Assembly (NCBI GenBank): GCA_018105865.1
Contig: CM030849.1
Location: 3,718,013 to 3,782,012, forward strand
Source of the DNA: Metaphire vulgaris
Taxonomy: Eukaryota > Annelida > Clitellata > Crassiclitellata > Megascolecidae
Direction of reading: 5' to 3'
DNA: 64,000 bases
Shown piece by piece: positions 1 through 12,055 of the stretch. Within the stretch, counting starts at the first letter, position 1; the number at the start of each line of letters is the position of its first letter. Position numbers and translations under genes: made by a program. The notes under the pieces are model-generated. The model saw only the letters and a program-made list of their open reading frames with translations. It was not told where the DNA came from and searched no databases.

Positions 1-143
1 TGACTCCCATATAATAATAACTCCCCCCTCATTATTATATATATATAATGACTCCCCACATCATTATTATATATATAATAATGAGGGGGAGTCTTCATTA
101 TATATATAATAATGAGAGGGGGAGTTATTATTATATGGGGTCA
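1..143. repeat. AT-rich palindromic MITE-like element
   Basis: The first ~27 bases (TGACTCCCATATAATAATAA then a C run) are matched in inverted orientation at 117-143. The middle holds further inverted blocks of TCATTATTATATATATA. It can fold into one long hairpin. No coding capacity. The left edge may be cut by the window. Confidence 0.6.
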
Positions 144-2185
144 TTATAATATGCTACACCGGTATGGTCGAGCGAGCGCGGTTGTCCGAAATTGCATGCG
201 AACGCAAGAGAGGTCATTTGATTCTAGTTCCGCCAAAAAGAGCTTACAGACAGGTAAAGAAGGTTCTGGAACAGGGAATCAGAAGTCAATGAAAGATTTA
301 AAGAATCTGACTCGTGTTTTGCATCAGCCCAGTATGTCAAGAGGTGGACATGTGAATTTCGTTTTCAGGTCAAAGGTATTTTGGATAGGACAGGTTAGAA
401 TGTTGACAATGCTCACTAAAATTCAGTATGTATATAAAAGAGTTTTTTCAGGGCTTTTTTTTTTTGGGGGGGGGTTGCACTTGGGTTTACTTTTCTTTCA
501 ATTGATTTTAATTTTACACAATTCACTATCTGATTTTAAAGGAAGTAAATGGTTTTTTGATCATAATTTCATATAATCTCGCGTTTGGTTTACACGGCAT
601 TGACTGCTCTCGCATAGATCACCCTGATCAAGTTATCTATCGTTGGTAGTGTATTGCTTTTGTGAACTACCTGGAAAAATACAATAGAGCGCAGTTCAAG
701 TATTGTTTATGATCGCACATCTCTATTTTATTTTTTACTACATCATAATCGTTTCTCATGCCAAGATTTTCAGAGCACAAGATTTTCGTCACTAAGATCT
801 TTGTTTAATCGCATCATTGCTTGCTTACGCCTACCAACAAATTTTCAATACTGATTCTTCTTAAATTTTGTGGAGTTGCTTTGTATTTTGTGTTTATTTT
901 ATCGTTAGTATTGCATCATGTAATCATGCTTCGTTGTTTTTTCTTATATTCTATATTGTAGTTCTTTGTATTTTATATAATCGCATTGCTTAACTTTGAT
1001 TTTTTCTTGTTTAGCCACATTTTTCTTAAACGTTAGTAAGTTTTGACCATTTTCGCTTCATACTTTGTTTCGTGTGGGCACGAAATTTTTCAAAATAAGA
1101 GGAAAATTGTAGGATATGGTGTTTTAGGACTGTGTTGATTCAGGTGGGTGGGTCGCCCTAAGACAAATGGATTTTAATTCCACTCCATTTAACGTGTCAG
1201 TTAAGAACTTTGAAGTCCAGAAATTGGGTTTTTGATAGATGGATTTTGTCTGTCAAAAGTGACAGTCGCGATAACATATAATTTCATGATTTATGGGTCC
1301 CAGTCACGAATTATTAATTGGCTTAATTTAAAACACCTGGCTTCAAAAGAATCGCTTTGAAAGATTTATAGTCGCTCATCAATCACTGTCAGACGGGTAC
1401 GCTACGACTCGGCGACGAACGATTCGGCACCCGATCAAGTCGGCGACGAACGACTCGGCGAGAGAGTCAATAATTATAGGTTGGAAAGGATGGGAGGGTG
1501 GAGGTGCTGTAGGGGGAGTGAGGGATGCGTGTGTGAGAAGGGAAGAGGCGACGGTTGGGGGGTGGTGGATGGGGGTTAGATGAGTAGAAATGTATGTAAG
1601 TTGTATAAGGCTATAGCCTATAGATTAATAACTCTATAAATACAATGAAACAGCGAAGCAGTTGTCAATCGTCATGGATCCTGCACCTCTTAGCAAACAT
1701 TGCGCTGGCGTGGCTCGACTATTAACCCAACTTCAAAACTTGTTATTATCTTTTTAAAAACTCCTGAAATTTATATGAAATTTATACAACTGTCAGATAT
1801 ATTTCAACGAGTTATGCAATGTGTTGAAAATTTTAAGTTCAACAATATATATTATACTCATATGACGGTTTATTTAAATCAATGAAGAAATTTATGTTGG
1901 GTCAATTCCAAGTTGATTAGACCAGAGGATGTCCAGTAATAACATGAACAAAATAGAGGGGAGAAAGGTTTGACAGTTGTTGACAGCGGAGGGAGGTTAA
2001 CAGAAGTTGGCACCAATCGTTTGTAGAAAATATTCAAGAAATATGAGACTCTTGGAACAATTTATTAAAACTAAAAAAGGAAAACCAAAAGGTCATCATA
2101 ATGCATTTTAGAATGATCTGGTTTAACAAATATGCCTACGTGGTTAAGTCATTAAAAGTAAAAGTAATCATCCATAAGGAATATA
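144..2185. other. Gene-free interval
   Basis: No convincing exon was seen. Open frames here are short and lack recognisable domains or good splice sites. A short GC-rich patch at about 1395-1470 repeats CGGCGACGAACGA twice, followed by a G-rich stretch to 1570. Confidence 0.5.
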
Positions 2186-2990
2186 CAGGGTGTAAAAGTG
2201 AAAAGGGCACCCCTTTATGATATTTAATATCTCGGCTGCGTGTATAGCGATTTCAATGAAATTTATAGGCCGTATACCTGGGAATGTTTCTGATGTAATT
2301 GCCAAATTTCATGATGATATCTTTAGTATTTTCTGAAATATGGCCAAAAAACTAAAGAGACCCACATTTTTAAATTGACAACGGAATATAACGTCATAAT
2401 AAAGTGATAAAAAATTATTTATTTATTTATTTGGCCCTGAAAAGGGCCGTTTTAAAGGGGATTTCAGACGATTTGCTACGGGAGCAGGTGCTCAAAATGC
2501 CCCCTCAATCTTCACACATGCCGACAAGCGCTTCTTCACTGACAGTATCGACTTCTTGATCTGGTTCTCAGGCAAACTCTCCCAGATATTCTTCAGCACC
2601 GTCTTCAACTCCGTGATGTTTTGTGGCTTTGGCTGATACTTTTGGTATCTGTCGAGCAAGATTCCCCAGCCGTGGAAGTCAAGTGGATTGATATCTGGAG
2701 AGTTGGGTGGCCAGTCATCTTTCTTGATGAAATCTGGACAATTTTGCTCCAGAAAATCCTGGGTCCTGAGAGCAGAGTGGGCAGTTCTTGCTGGAATATA
2801 AAATCTTCTCCAAGCAAATCAAGACAGTCCTGTATCCAATCATAATGCTGCTGTGTTTATCTGTTGGCCGTAAGTAACCCTTGACCTTGTCTGGCGCGAT
2901 GGCAACGACGCCATTTTAGACTTTAAAATGATACATTTTATTATGACGTTATATTCCGTTGTCAGAAACATTCCCAGGTATATGGCCTGC
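2186..2990 (-). mobile_element. Decayed mariner/Tc1-type transposon with long inverted repeats
   Basis: The left end reads TA then CAGGGTGTAAAAGTG, typical of mariner-type ends. The left inner sequence (about 2262-2290 and 2374-2405) recurs inverted at 2926-2990, but the right copy lacks about 80 bases between the two blocks and its outer end is missing. A transposase remnant lies between the repeats on the minus strand. The TA target and the transposase together support IS630/Tc1/mariner. Confidence 0.75.
2492..2935 (-). pseudogene. Mariner-type transposase, C-terminal remnant
   Basis: Read on the minus strand, one frame contains DDWPPNSPDINPLDFHGWG, the conserved block around the last catalytic aspartate of IS630/Tc1/mariner DDE transposases. 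Upstream of it comes a broken version of the QQD...AH block. The frame shifts between the two blocks, near 2790. The downstream frame runs through a lysine-rich C terminus to a TGA at 2494-2492. The N-terminal DNA-binding half is not recognisable. The protein would have cut and rejoined DNA at the element ends. The frameshift and missing half make it inactive. Confidence 0.75.
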
Positions 2991-4371
2991 ATTTCTCCAG
3001 TCCCTAGGGACTACTACCGAACTAAGTAACACATTGAATTTTGTGGTTACTACCTAACTAAGCTCATGTCTTACCTCATACAAAAATTTTGGATGCATAT
3101 TGTCTATTACAGGGCTTTTGTCAGTTTTCATTTGACTCAGATTTCCAGGGCACACTCTTTATTGCAATTTATGTCTGATAATGCTTGCTCCTCCTTTCCA
3201 CAAAATAGTTTAATGGGATTTTGTATGCTGGTTGTATTCTCCTTTGCGAACACCGATCCAATGTAATCGTCCGGTATTTTCGCTGTTGCCAGGGAGATGA
3301 TGAAGGCCCATCACCTAATTTACCCGATATTAGCGTATCCAGTGTTTACCAACAAGGTCCGGTTGCTCCGCCCACTGGTGGGCAGAAAGTTTCCAGAAAC
3401 CATAGAAACCATTGTTGTCTATTAATAGACGCCAATGGCAGAAGCAGATTTCTTGCCCACCAGCATAGATACTGGCTATGTTGATGGGCATAGAGAGTGT
3501 TCTGGATACTCTCATACCCGGTCTTGTGTGTAGGCCTGCCTATCATTTGCGCCGTTTTGTCTGTGCCGTTCTGTCGCTTACTTTGCGCCCTTTTGTCGGT
3601 GTTTTGAGGTAATTTCTATGCGCCGTTTTGTCTGCGCCGCTTTGTCGTGCGCCGTTTTGTCCGGGTACCCGTCTACACTAAGCTGAAAAGAAAAGGCTCA
3701 ATTTAGCTCATGCCTTACTTAGAATTTAGAAAAATGACTGTAAACCCTCTGATAGAAGAAGACATAAAGAAAGAAGCTGAAAATTATTTTACGAATTGCT
3801 TTATATTTTCCGCATTAATAGTTTAAAAGCAATATTATACTTTCAGAAAGAATCAATACTTAAATTCGAATTCTGTCAATATTCCTATTTAGCAAAGAAA
3901 GTTCTTTTCCTAAAAGAAAGCCGAAAATTATTGCATCACGTTGAAGTCATTGTTAAGATTGTACACATGTTTCCCTAGATATAGAAGCACACACAAACAT
4001 AATAGGATTTAACAATCAACTGAGGTGCCTTGACAAATATGTTTAATAACTTTAAAAATTATCGTCGCAATCGTCGCTAATCCAGCTGCGTAGAGAGAGT
4101 CGGGCTTAGTCAGTCACTCTTTTGCGACCAGGAGGTTGACGGGAGATATTCGTATTACACGTCATCAAGACAGAGACAAACTTAATTTTAAAATTATCTA
4201 CTTAGCGCATTAGCGAGATAATAAGTTATTTATCAGGGCGCTACAGTAGGCTTATATGTAAATATATATATTGAAAACTTTTAAAATTCAGATACCGAGT
4301 TAGATGTTTCTGCTTTTAGAAGGCAAGGTCGCAGCAAATGAAGACTGTCAAATTTCGAATTCAGAGACACA
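2991..4371. other. Gene-free interval with GCGCCGTTTTGTC repeats
   Basis: No exon recognised. From about 3549 to 3664 a 13-base word, GCGCCGTTTTGTC, occurs about six times in variant forms at irregular spacing. The rest looks like ordinary intergenic sequence. Confidence 0.5.
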
Positions 4372-4665
4372 ATGATAATGATGATGATGATGATGATGAT
4401 GATGTTGATGATGATGATGATGAGGAGGAGGAGGAGGAGGATGAATTGATGATGATGATAGTGGTGGTGGTGGTGGTGGTGGTGATGATGGCGATGATGA
4501 TGATGGTAATGATAATGATGATACGATGATACGATTACGATGATGATGATGATGGTGGTGGTGGTGATGGTGATGGTGATGATGATGATAATGATAATGA
4601 TAATGGTGATGCTGATACGATGACGATGATGATGACGATGAAGATGATGGCGATGACGATGATGA
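4372..4665. repeat. GAT-family trinucleotide microsatellite
   Basis: About 290 bases of GAT units with GAG, GTG, GAC and AAT variants. The open frame across it (Asp/Glu/Met/Val runs) is simply the translated repeat. Confidence 0.95.
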
Positions 4666-5330
4666 AAAATTGCATCATTATGTCGTTGCTTTCTTGCACA
4701 AAATTAAATTAGACCTATTAGACTAAAGACCGCATTAGACCCCATTTGTCTAGACCTACAGCAGGTCAAATATTTCTCTGAACGCATTAGTTGTAATTTC
4801 TCTAACATAAGCCTTGCTTAAAATTACTAGAGATAATAATCATTTTGTAGCATTTGACTATTTCCGAATAGAAAAAACACAAATCGTGAATATGTCATTA
4901 GTTATGCGATCATGAACATTATTGAATGCTCTAATGCCGATGATGTTTATCTAGACTCGATTTAAAGGCCATTGTTAAAACTTTTCAGTATCAGGTAAAT
5001 GAACTACGCTGTACTTGAATTGAACACAATTAGATTGAATAGTATTCAATTCGCAATTTGTCTAATTCTGCCTAAATAGAAAGCTGTCTGGTTCTTGTCG
5101 TGCCCCTATAGGAAAATGGCAGATACTTATATCCCAATCAGGATTATATTGATATTGACTGAAATATTATATCAAGTATTTTTAAATTAATGATGCTAGG
5201 AAATTGCTGCAAAAGTATTAGCGCAGGCTTTAGGCCTAAAAGCGAAAGCGAAAATGTACATTGCTGTTCCAGTATAGTCGATAGGTTGCCATCGCGACAT
5301 GAATAGTTCCTTTTAAGTGGTGAAGTTCTC
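4666..5330. other. No feature seen
   Basis: AT-rich, with no domain, repeat structure or splice pair that I can support. Confidence 0.4.
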
Positions 5331-5594
5331 TTAAGGCCTTCTAAACGGAGTATCCGGCTGCCCTGTGTGATCAACTGAAACGTATTCTGACTTCTGGAAC
5401 ATCGCAGTCCTTGGGATCGGAGGCTCACAAAAGGCCCTCGCTTTGTTAATATCCAAGTATACGGTTCCGTCCATTGGAATTGCCTTCATCAAGTATAACA
5501 TCATCATTAGATATTGTGGCGACACGGGAGTCCATTCAGGGTATAATCTAGGCCGTTTCCGGTGGGAAATTTCTCTTTTCCTCGGGAATTTCAA
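5331..5594 (-). other. Unrecognised open frame with two tyrosine motifs
   Basis: An 87-codon minus-strand frame of unknown family. It has a basic N-terminal part, then TVYLDI (fits TxYxxI) and SEYVSV (fits SxYxxV), ending at TAA. The 11.15 kb exon on the same strand also carries phosphotyrosine-type motifs, so this could be another cytoplasmic-tail exon. No good polypyrimidine/AG acceptor in phase 1 was found in front of it. It could equally be a chance frame. Confidence 0.22.
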
Positions 5595-5976
5595 ATCCTC
5601 CCCGGAAATTTTAGCATGCTATATCAACTAACAGCAACGGGTGAACGGACAGCATCCTGGCTTTAATATTAAGAAAGCGCCACAACAACAATTAAGGTAT
5701 AGTCTGGCAGCCAGTGATGTGGTGCCTATAGTCGCATACGATGAGCAATGTTAACCTTTATTTTCCCAACGTTCCCAAATGGGAACATTGAGTTGAAGGT
5801 GATGTAGGCAGTGAACCAAGCTATAACATCTGGTTTTCTCTTTCCCTTAGTTTAGAGAACGTGTCTGTCGTTGATTTATATATATAATATTTCTGCAGAA
5901 ATATTTGCCTGGTAACGATCTCCAACACTAACAGCGATCTCCAACACTAGAATTAGCCTTATTGTAATTGGTTATA

Positions 5977-6793
5977 CACTGTGTCCAGATTGAAGTGGCC
6001 CCATTTTAGAAATCAATATAACTTCAACAAAATTTTAATCAAAAATTTATAAAATTTCACACACATTAACTAACATATATACTACAAAACATTTGCGCAT
6101 TTCAATAAAATCAGTTGTACAGTTTACGAGATATTAATTCGTGAAAAGTAAAAATTTGAAAAACGCAAGTTCCACAATGGGAAAATCGTCATTGGAATCG
6201 GGTCATTACGTCGTTTACGATTTCGATTCCTTTTCTCTAAGGTCTGTTCGATGACCGTATCTCTCGCAATCTGACTCACGCTTCAATGAGTTCCAGGAGC
6301 ATTCTCTTGGCTAAGAACGAGCTGTGCAATGGTTTCAATGTTTTCAGTCGTCCAGGTCGGTCGTTGTCTGCAAAGCCTGTTTCGTCATTCTGTCGCAGAA
6401 GTCGATTGAGCGATCGAAGTGACCACTGCCTATCAGGAAATTCTGCTAAAAAAATTTTTCTTGTACTGTAATTCTGGGTTTGTCTCAAAATAATTTTGTT
6501 ATTAAGATTCGATCATCTACGTGAAAGTGGTGGTCACTTCGATCACAAACTTGTAAACGACATAATGACGCGATTGCAATGGTGATTTCCCCATTGTGAA
6601 ACATTGCGTTTTTCGTTTTGAATTTTTAAAAATTAATATCTCGTAAAATGTACAACTGATTTTGTTGAAATTTTCAAATTTTTTGTAGAATAGATGATTT
6701 TTAATATGGGTGAAATTCTATAAATTTTGAATAAAATTTGTTGAAGTTACAGTATATTGATTTCTAAAAGGAGGCCACTTCAACCTCGTTGTG
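5977..6793 (-). mobile_element. Mariner-like element with ~215-bp inverted repeats
   Basis: Long inverted repeats lie at about 5990-6230 and 6535-6785. Shared words include GAAGTGG, AGAAATCAATAT, AACTTCAACAAA and CACAATGGG. The left end is flanked by TA (5975-5976). The interior is only about 300 bases and holds an N-terminal transposase fragment, so this is an internally deleted copy. Confidence 0.75.
6276..6488 (-). pseudogene. Mariner-type transposase, N-terminal helix-turn-helix remnant
   Basis: The frame contains FPDRQWSLRSLNRLLRQ, followed by a GFADNDRPGR segment. This matches the usual mariner pattern of a second helix-turn-helix (FPxxxWS..S..RL...I..TG) followed by the Arg/Gly-rich GRPRT hook. 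Only about 70 codons remain and no DDE catalytic part is present. It sits between the two long inverted repeats, in the position expected for the start of the transposase. Confidence 0.65.
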
Positions 6794-8440
6794 TTTTACG
6801 CCCCAGACCCCGCTCGGGAGCTTACATCGCTCCCCATACCCCTAGGCCGCACAACAGTAGCTGCTTATTCATAGGTGCTTAATCTACAGTTGAAATAAAT
6901 ATGGCCGATGTTTAGTGGTCAACCGGGCAAGGTCAATTCCAGAGATCAGTCAAGAATGTGAGTGGGGAAGCAGCAAGGCAGACTTTGAAAAGATGTAAAG
7001 ACTACAGAAACTCCAGTTGTACTTCTTCGGCTCATGCAGCAACTCACGAGTTCAGCGCGACGAATAGTGCCAGCCGATGTTAATACGGCGCAACTGAATT
7101 CATTTAGAAAGAACACAGGTCTATTAAATTACTGTTTGAAACGGTAATGGAGTGAGCGATAACATAAGCGACTGAAAATCCAGGGTTGCAAACGGGTGAT
7201 GCGGCTGACGAATGGTGCCATCTAGCAAAGGAACAAAAGCACTATCCACGAGGGGCCCGGACCGCTCAGATTCAGAAACAGACTCTGCAGACAGGGCAAG
7301 AGAACCGCATCAACTGGAAGAACTGCTAAAAAGCATATTCACTCCGACTTCAGTGGAGCTATTGTCTAAGAATTGCTACCAATCAAGTGTATTATATGGC
7401 GGTTAAAGCGGATTTGAATTTTGAAAATAATTACAGAAGCGATAACAGATTGAATTATTGAAAATGTAATTATAAAGCCAAATATAAATTCCAACCAAAT
7501 AAGAGCACACCGACTATAAAAGGTAATATTGGTGATTAAACCTACAAATTTCTCCAGCGCAGTATTGAAACTTTAAAATAAAATCCATCAATTCAAATTT
7601 TGAATTATTCTAGTTCTAATATACATTCTCTCGTGAATGAAATGTTAATTCTACAAACGGTGTCGACTGACGTTCCGTGTAATACACGTCCAGGGACATC
7701 ATTTCATTGTTTTCCGAGGTGGAGACTTTTGACTTCAAGGCAGGCAAATGACTAATGACTAATTGTAGTCTATTTCAAACCACCGTTTTGAGAATTATCA
7801 AATGGTAAATAATTTCCAACTGTGATATCTGGCATCATGAGATTTGACTATATTTTATGCTTAGCTTGCAAGCAATGTAGACCAATTAATATGATGGCTT
7901 CTTCGACACCGTGAATTTCAATAGGCAAATAGAACCGATTTCTATGGAGCTACTCGTCGGAACATTTTTCAGCATGAATTTTATTATTAAAAATTAAAAT
8001 TAATATTTAAATTGTGACCATATTTTTATGTTCATCCCACTTTATGTCAGTGTGTAGCATGTCAACACGCGTCTTAATTAAAGTTGAAACAACGAGCTAT
8101 AAAGACAGTGGTATATGAATGAAATATAGACTACGCAACAAATCGGACATAGGGGCCTATAGCTGCGTTGACACTCTTTTGCAAGAGAAAGACACTGACT
8201 ATACTCAAAAGCCTTGCACTTTCAACAGTAAACTAACGCCAACATTGACTTCAGTTGCAGGAAATAGCGTGCATGTTAACCGAAAGCTCTTTCTAACCTA
8301 CCTGTAGTAGCCAACTATAAAGATATTCATCGCGTCTCTGCCGGTCAAAATAGAATGGTCTGTTTTAACACGGGGTCCTTGATAATCAAATCTTTGCTAA
8401 TAACGATTTACTAATAATAATTCCAATGATCATATTGACA
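6794..8440. other. Gene-free interval with a CR1/L2 3'-UTR remnant
   Basis: About 6837-6960 (CACAACAGTAGCTGCTTATT, then GGCAAGGTCAATTCC) resembles the 3' end of the CR1/L2-type copy at 24.1 kb. No exon recognised elsewhere. Confidence 0.5.
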
Positions 8441-8492
<52 letters not shown>

Positions 8493-10222
8493 TAACGTAG
8501 AGATTTTTGTGGCGACTAATCCAGAGACTGCGCGGGCACATTACAAATTATAGATTAATTATAGTAGCTCGTGCTGCGAAATAGCCAAGTTTTGAGTCTC
8601 TTCTTGAAGGTGTCTGGCGTTGGAGAGAGTTGAGCTGAAGAAGGCAGGCGGTTCCATGCCCTTGCAGCGGTCACGGGAAAGGTACGATCGCCTACAGTAC
8701 AAAGGCGCATCGACGGAACGACCAGAGAGGCGGTTCTAGCAGATCTCAGACGACGCCGACCTGCCTGATCTGCGACTCGTGCTAATTCTGTCGCTAGGTA
8801 CTCTGGCCCTATACCATTCATGCGGCGGTAAGGCAAGCCAGCGTTGCCAACTTAAACTTATTCCGCTCTGGCATTGATAGCCAGTATAAGTCTCGTAGAA
8901 GGGGTGTTACGTGTTCCCTAGAAGGGACCTAGAAGATCAACCGCGCCGCTGCATTCAATACGACTGGAGAGTGGAGACGGTCCTGAAGGTGTTGCGGTGA
9001 TTCGGCGAGTGTCGCGTTCCTGTAGTCTAGTTTGGTCGGTACCAATGATAAAACTAGTGACTTGAGAGCGGTGACTGATACTGATCTTCGTACACTTCTG
9101 ATCAGCCGGAGTGCATTGAAGCAGCTGGCAATTGTCTTCGAGACATGGGTCTTCATCGATAATGAGCTATCGATGTGGATCCCGAGATTCCGGACGGACC
9201 AGTGTTTATTCTAGCCACCTAGACATTGGGGGAAGTTAAAAATCATGGAGGGAACAGACAATGGGGAGGTCATACTACTTGCCAAAATGTCAAAATTTGG
9301 GGGAAATTTCAAATTTTGGAGTGAATTCCCCCAGAGAAGGCCTAGAATAAACACTGCGGACGGGCAACACTGGTTGCACCTCAAGTCCATCGATACGGAT
9401 ACAGGTCGTCGGTGTTAAGTGTTTCTGACGCTCAGAGGTGATCCATAATACTTCGGTCTTGGCAGCATTGAGCTGCAGCTGATGTGACTTCAGCCACCTG
9501 GTCACCTCGACCAAGTACCTAGTGACACGCTGCTGGAGCAGATGAAATGCTGCAGGAGGGCTGCTTCCATATACTTGCGTGTCATCGGCGTAGATGTGTG
9601 TTTGGAGCCCGAACCGCTTGACAATGCTAATCAAGTCGGCGACGTAGAGCGCGAAGAGAATAGGCCCTAGTACGGAGCCTTGGGGAGCTCCACGTACTAC
9701 ACAGGTCGGCGGAGTGGTTGAGCCTGCGCAACATACATGCTGCACCCGATTCGTGAGATAGGAGGAGAACCATTGGAGCACTCAACCGCTCACTCCGTAC
9801 GATGCCTCCAACTTATTCAGTAGCGTACCATGGTCCACCGTGTCGAAGGCGGCGGTGAGGTCCCGCAACACCAAGACCGCTACAGCCCCGGCGTCCAGCG
9901 CTCGTAGAATGTCCAGCGACACTTTCAACACTGCGGTTTCGGTTGAGTGATGGACCCGGTAGGCTACGCGGACTGGAGGTCTGGAAGGAGATTGAAGGTC
10001 GTTAAGTAGCGGATAAATTGATGTGACACGAGCCGCTCGAGCAGTTTCGACAGCACCGACAGGTTGGAAATCAGACTGAACGACTTAATATCGGCGGTAT
10101 CCAGGTTGGGCTTCTTGAGTCTAGGAGTGACATAGGCGGATTTGAAAATCTCCGGTACCGATCCAGAAGACATCGAGCAGTTGAAGAGTTCGGATAGAAA
10201 TGGTGCAAGGACATTGGATGAC
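8441..10222 (-). mobile_element. CR1/L2-type non-LTR retrotransposon, 5'-truncated and broken
   Basis: Minus-strand reverse transcriptase fragments run in order. 9964-10173 is the RT N-terminal region. About 9790-9960 carries the AFDTVDH motif-A region. 9290-9781 has APQGSVLGPILF and the catalytic YADDTQ. 8929-9156 is the post-RT part and 8555-8836 the C terminus (AWNRLPSSAQLSPT...FKKRLKTWLF). Stops and frameshifts break it. An ATT microsatellite at 8441-8493 is the 3' tail in this orientation. A small hAT-like MITE (9199-9356) interrupts it. No endonuclease domain remains. Confidence 0.88.
9199..9356. mobile_element. hAT-like MITE inside the CR1/L2 copy
   Basis: Terminal inverted repeats CAGTGTTTATTCTAG (left) and CTAGAATAAACACTG (right) are flanked by CGGACGGA and CGGACGGG, an 8-bp target duplication with one mismatch. 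It interrupts the reverse-transcriptase frame. Confidence 0.8.
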
Positions 10223-11150
10223 TTCTTATATAATTAGAATAATTCTATTTGCTCTATGTTCAGTGCTCTAATGAATGCTTAATGTGAGAAATTGAAGTAC
10301 AGGTATTTATGTATGTAACTGATATGATGTTCTGTTGTTGGAAATAAACCAATATATTATAACTACGATCGGTAATCGGGCCTCAACCTGTAATGCAGGT
10401 AGGAGGCTGAACTCTCGAATTGACCAATTACAAATTGACCAATCGGGAACAATAGCCTACATCAAAACATGACTCAAAGCTTAACTATTTTCAACAAGTG
10501 GTTATCAAAGAAGACGGCTTGGATACAGCCTGGAGACTGCAGCTGGATGATGGACACGGCAGACTTTCTTTTACTGTACATTGTGAGCAATTCGTAAACG
10601 CTTTCAATGCGTAAACGCTTTCAAGTTATTGGAAGAATGGTTAAGTTTACTGTTTTACGTTCCAATGCAAAACAATATTAAGACGCGAAAAAATCAATTT
10701 TATGTAACTTTAATTTAATCAGTGTTAAAATGTCACCTAAGAAATGTGTTGTTTATTTCATATTTTATTTATAAAAGATTCTCCATCGCAATTCTAATAT
10801 TCAAAGGTATCAATCGATGACATCCAAAATCGATATAACTAAAGGCAAGATTAATTCCGGAGATCAGTCAGAGTGGCAGTGGTGGAGCATATCGTGAAAA
10901 CGCTTAAATTCAATTGATGAATTCGATAATTATTTCTTTATTGGAAGGTCAAATTAGACTGAATTAAAACTTGATTTTGATGTTTTTGATAAATATTTGC
11001 GAGGATAATAAATTCAATTTCCGCACCGCGATGCAACAGGTGAAAATGTTCTGATTAGCTTCTGTCTGAATCCGAAGTATATATTGCGAGAAAAAGTAAA
11101 AGCTCTAAATGAACGTCTTGAAAGTTAAGAAATGAAATGCTTTGTTTCTA
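10223..11150. other. Presumed 3' flank and UTR of the Ig-receptor gene
   Basis: No exon recognised. A minus-strand AATAAA (10937-10942) lies about 210 bases past the stop of the tail exon and could be its poly(A) signal. About 10377-10460 (GAGGCTGAACTCTCGAATTG, then two GACCAAT words) is a dispersed repeat also seen at about 23560-23620. Confidence 0.4.
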
Positions 11151-11437
11151 CTAAAGGTGCTCAGTTGTTTGGATGTCATCGAAGTTGACGTACTCCAGAA
11201 TTTTATCTGAACTGTCCTCATTTTCGATTGCAGATGAAAGAGACTTCACATTCACCAATTCAGTGTAAACCGCATCAACTGGAAGAGGACGATTTGCCAG
11301 AATACTGAAATATTCGCAGCTTGGGCCAACAGTGGCTGCCAATGATTCACTCACGTCAACGTATTCAATCGTTTCGACGATGACATTTGATGTTCCTTCT
11401 TCATTCTCAGTCTGTGGGCTCACGTCTCTTAATGTTC
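11151..11437 (-). CDS. Ig-family receptor, last exon: cytoplasmic phosphotyrosine tail
   Basis: Terminal exon of the minus-strand receptor gene. A strong acceptor (T-rich tract ending TTTTTTTCTTCAG) opens it in phase 1, matching the phase-1 donor after the transmembrane exon. It encodes 94 residues ending in TAG. Four tyrosines sit in signalling-type contexts. Y25 is in TIEYVDV, which fits the ITIM consensus (I/V/L/S-x-Y-x-x-I/V/L). Y42 (EYFSIL) and Y57 (VYTELV) form two YxxI/L boxes separated by 11 residues, ITAM-like but wider than the classic 6-8. Y82 (EYVNFD) is a YxN motif of the Grb2-SH2 type. The rest is acidic and Ser-rich, as expected of a disordered tail. The link to the Ig exons rests on strand, splice phase and logic. 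The intron between is about 6.7 kb and full of transposons. Confidence 0.72.
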
Positions 11438-11769
11438 CTGAAGAAAAAAATATAGAATTATCTTTTAAACTGAATAAATGATAGATTAATGGAGGGTCAA
11501 GGAATAGATCAAAGTTCGCCACTAAATGGCCGACAGAATTGAAATATCGGACACTAGGCTAGCGCTATGGAACTTAACAGCGTCAGAAATTATCACATAT
11601 TTGCTAACCGAGATCTGATACATACTAAACACGTATATAAAAGTGGCAAACAAACATTTAGAAAATGCATTAATCGTACAACAAATAGTTCCATTGTGTG
11701 GCACTCTAGCACAGCCTTCGTATTTCTAATCGAGACATCAGCGTTAAAATAGAAAGCAGAATATTTGAA

Positions 11770-12055
11770 GGCAAGGCTCCCCAAGCTCATTTTTTGAGCT
11801 TAGGGGTTGACGCTGATCTCCGGTCTCCGTAGTATACTGCGACGTGGGTGGCATTCGCCATTAACCTATAGTTGCCATCCAAACGTCTATGTCCGCGCTT
11901 CACCTCGCAACTTAACGCTGCTTCTCATTTTAAAACCAATGCCCTCTAGCGAGTAAGGCTGAGTAGACCTTTGGGCTACCAGTGGAGTTTGAACCCATTC
12001 CGTCAGCGTGCCTGTCTTTGGTGTAACCACTTCTGCCTCTTCCCGCCCCGTAGGA
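11770..12055 (-). mobile_element. tRNA-like SINE (older copy)
   Basis: On the minus strand it has a B-box-like GGTTCAAACTCC near the head and the order of blocks seen in the clearer SINE at 25.7-26.0 kb: GGCGGGAAG, AAGTGGTTACACC, B box, CTACTCAGCCTT, then a block around CCGGAGATCAGCG. No clear target duplication or tail remains. Confidence 0.5.

Noticed and set aside
112..576. 154-codon plus-strand frame
   Set aside because: It starts inside the palindromic repeat, crosses T and G runs, and shows no domain or splice support.
4338..4529. Open frame of Asp/Glu/Met/Val runs
   Set aside because: It is only the translated GAT microsatellite.
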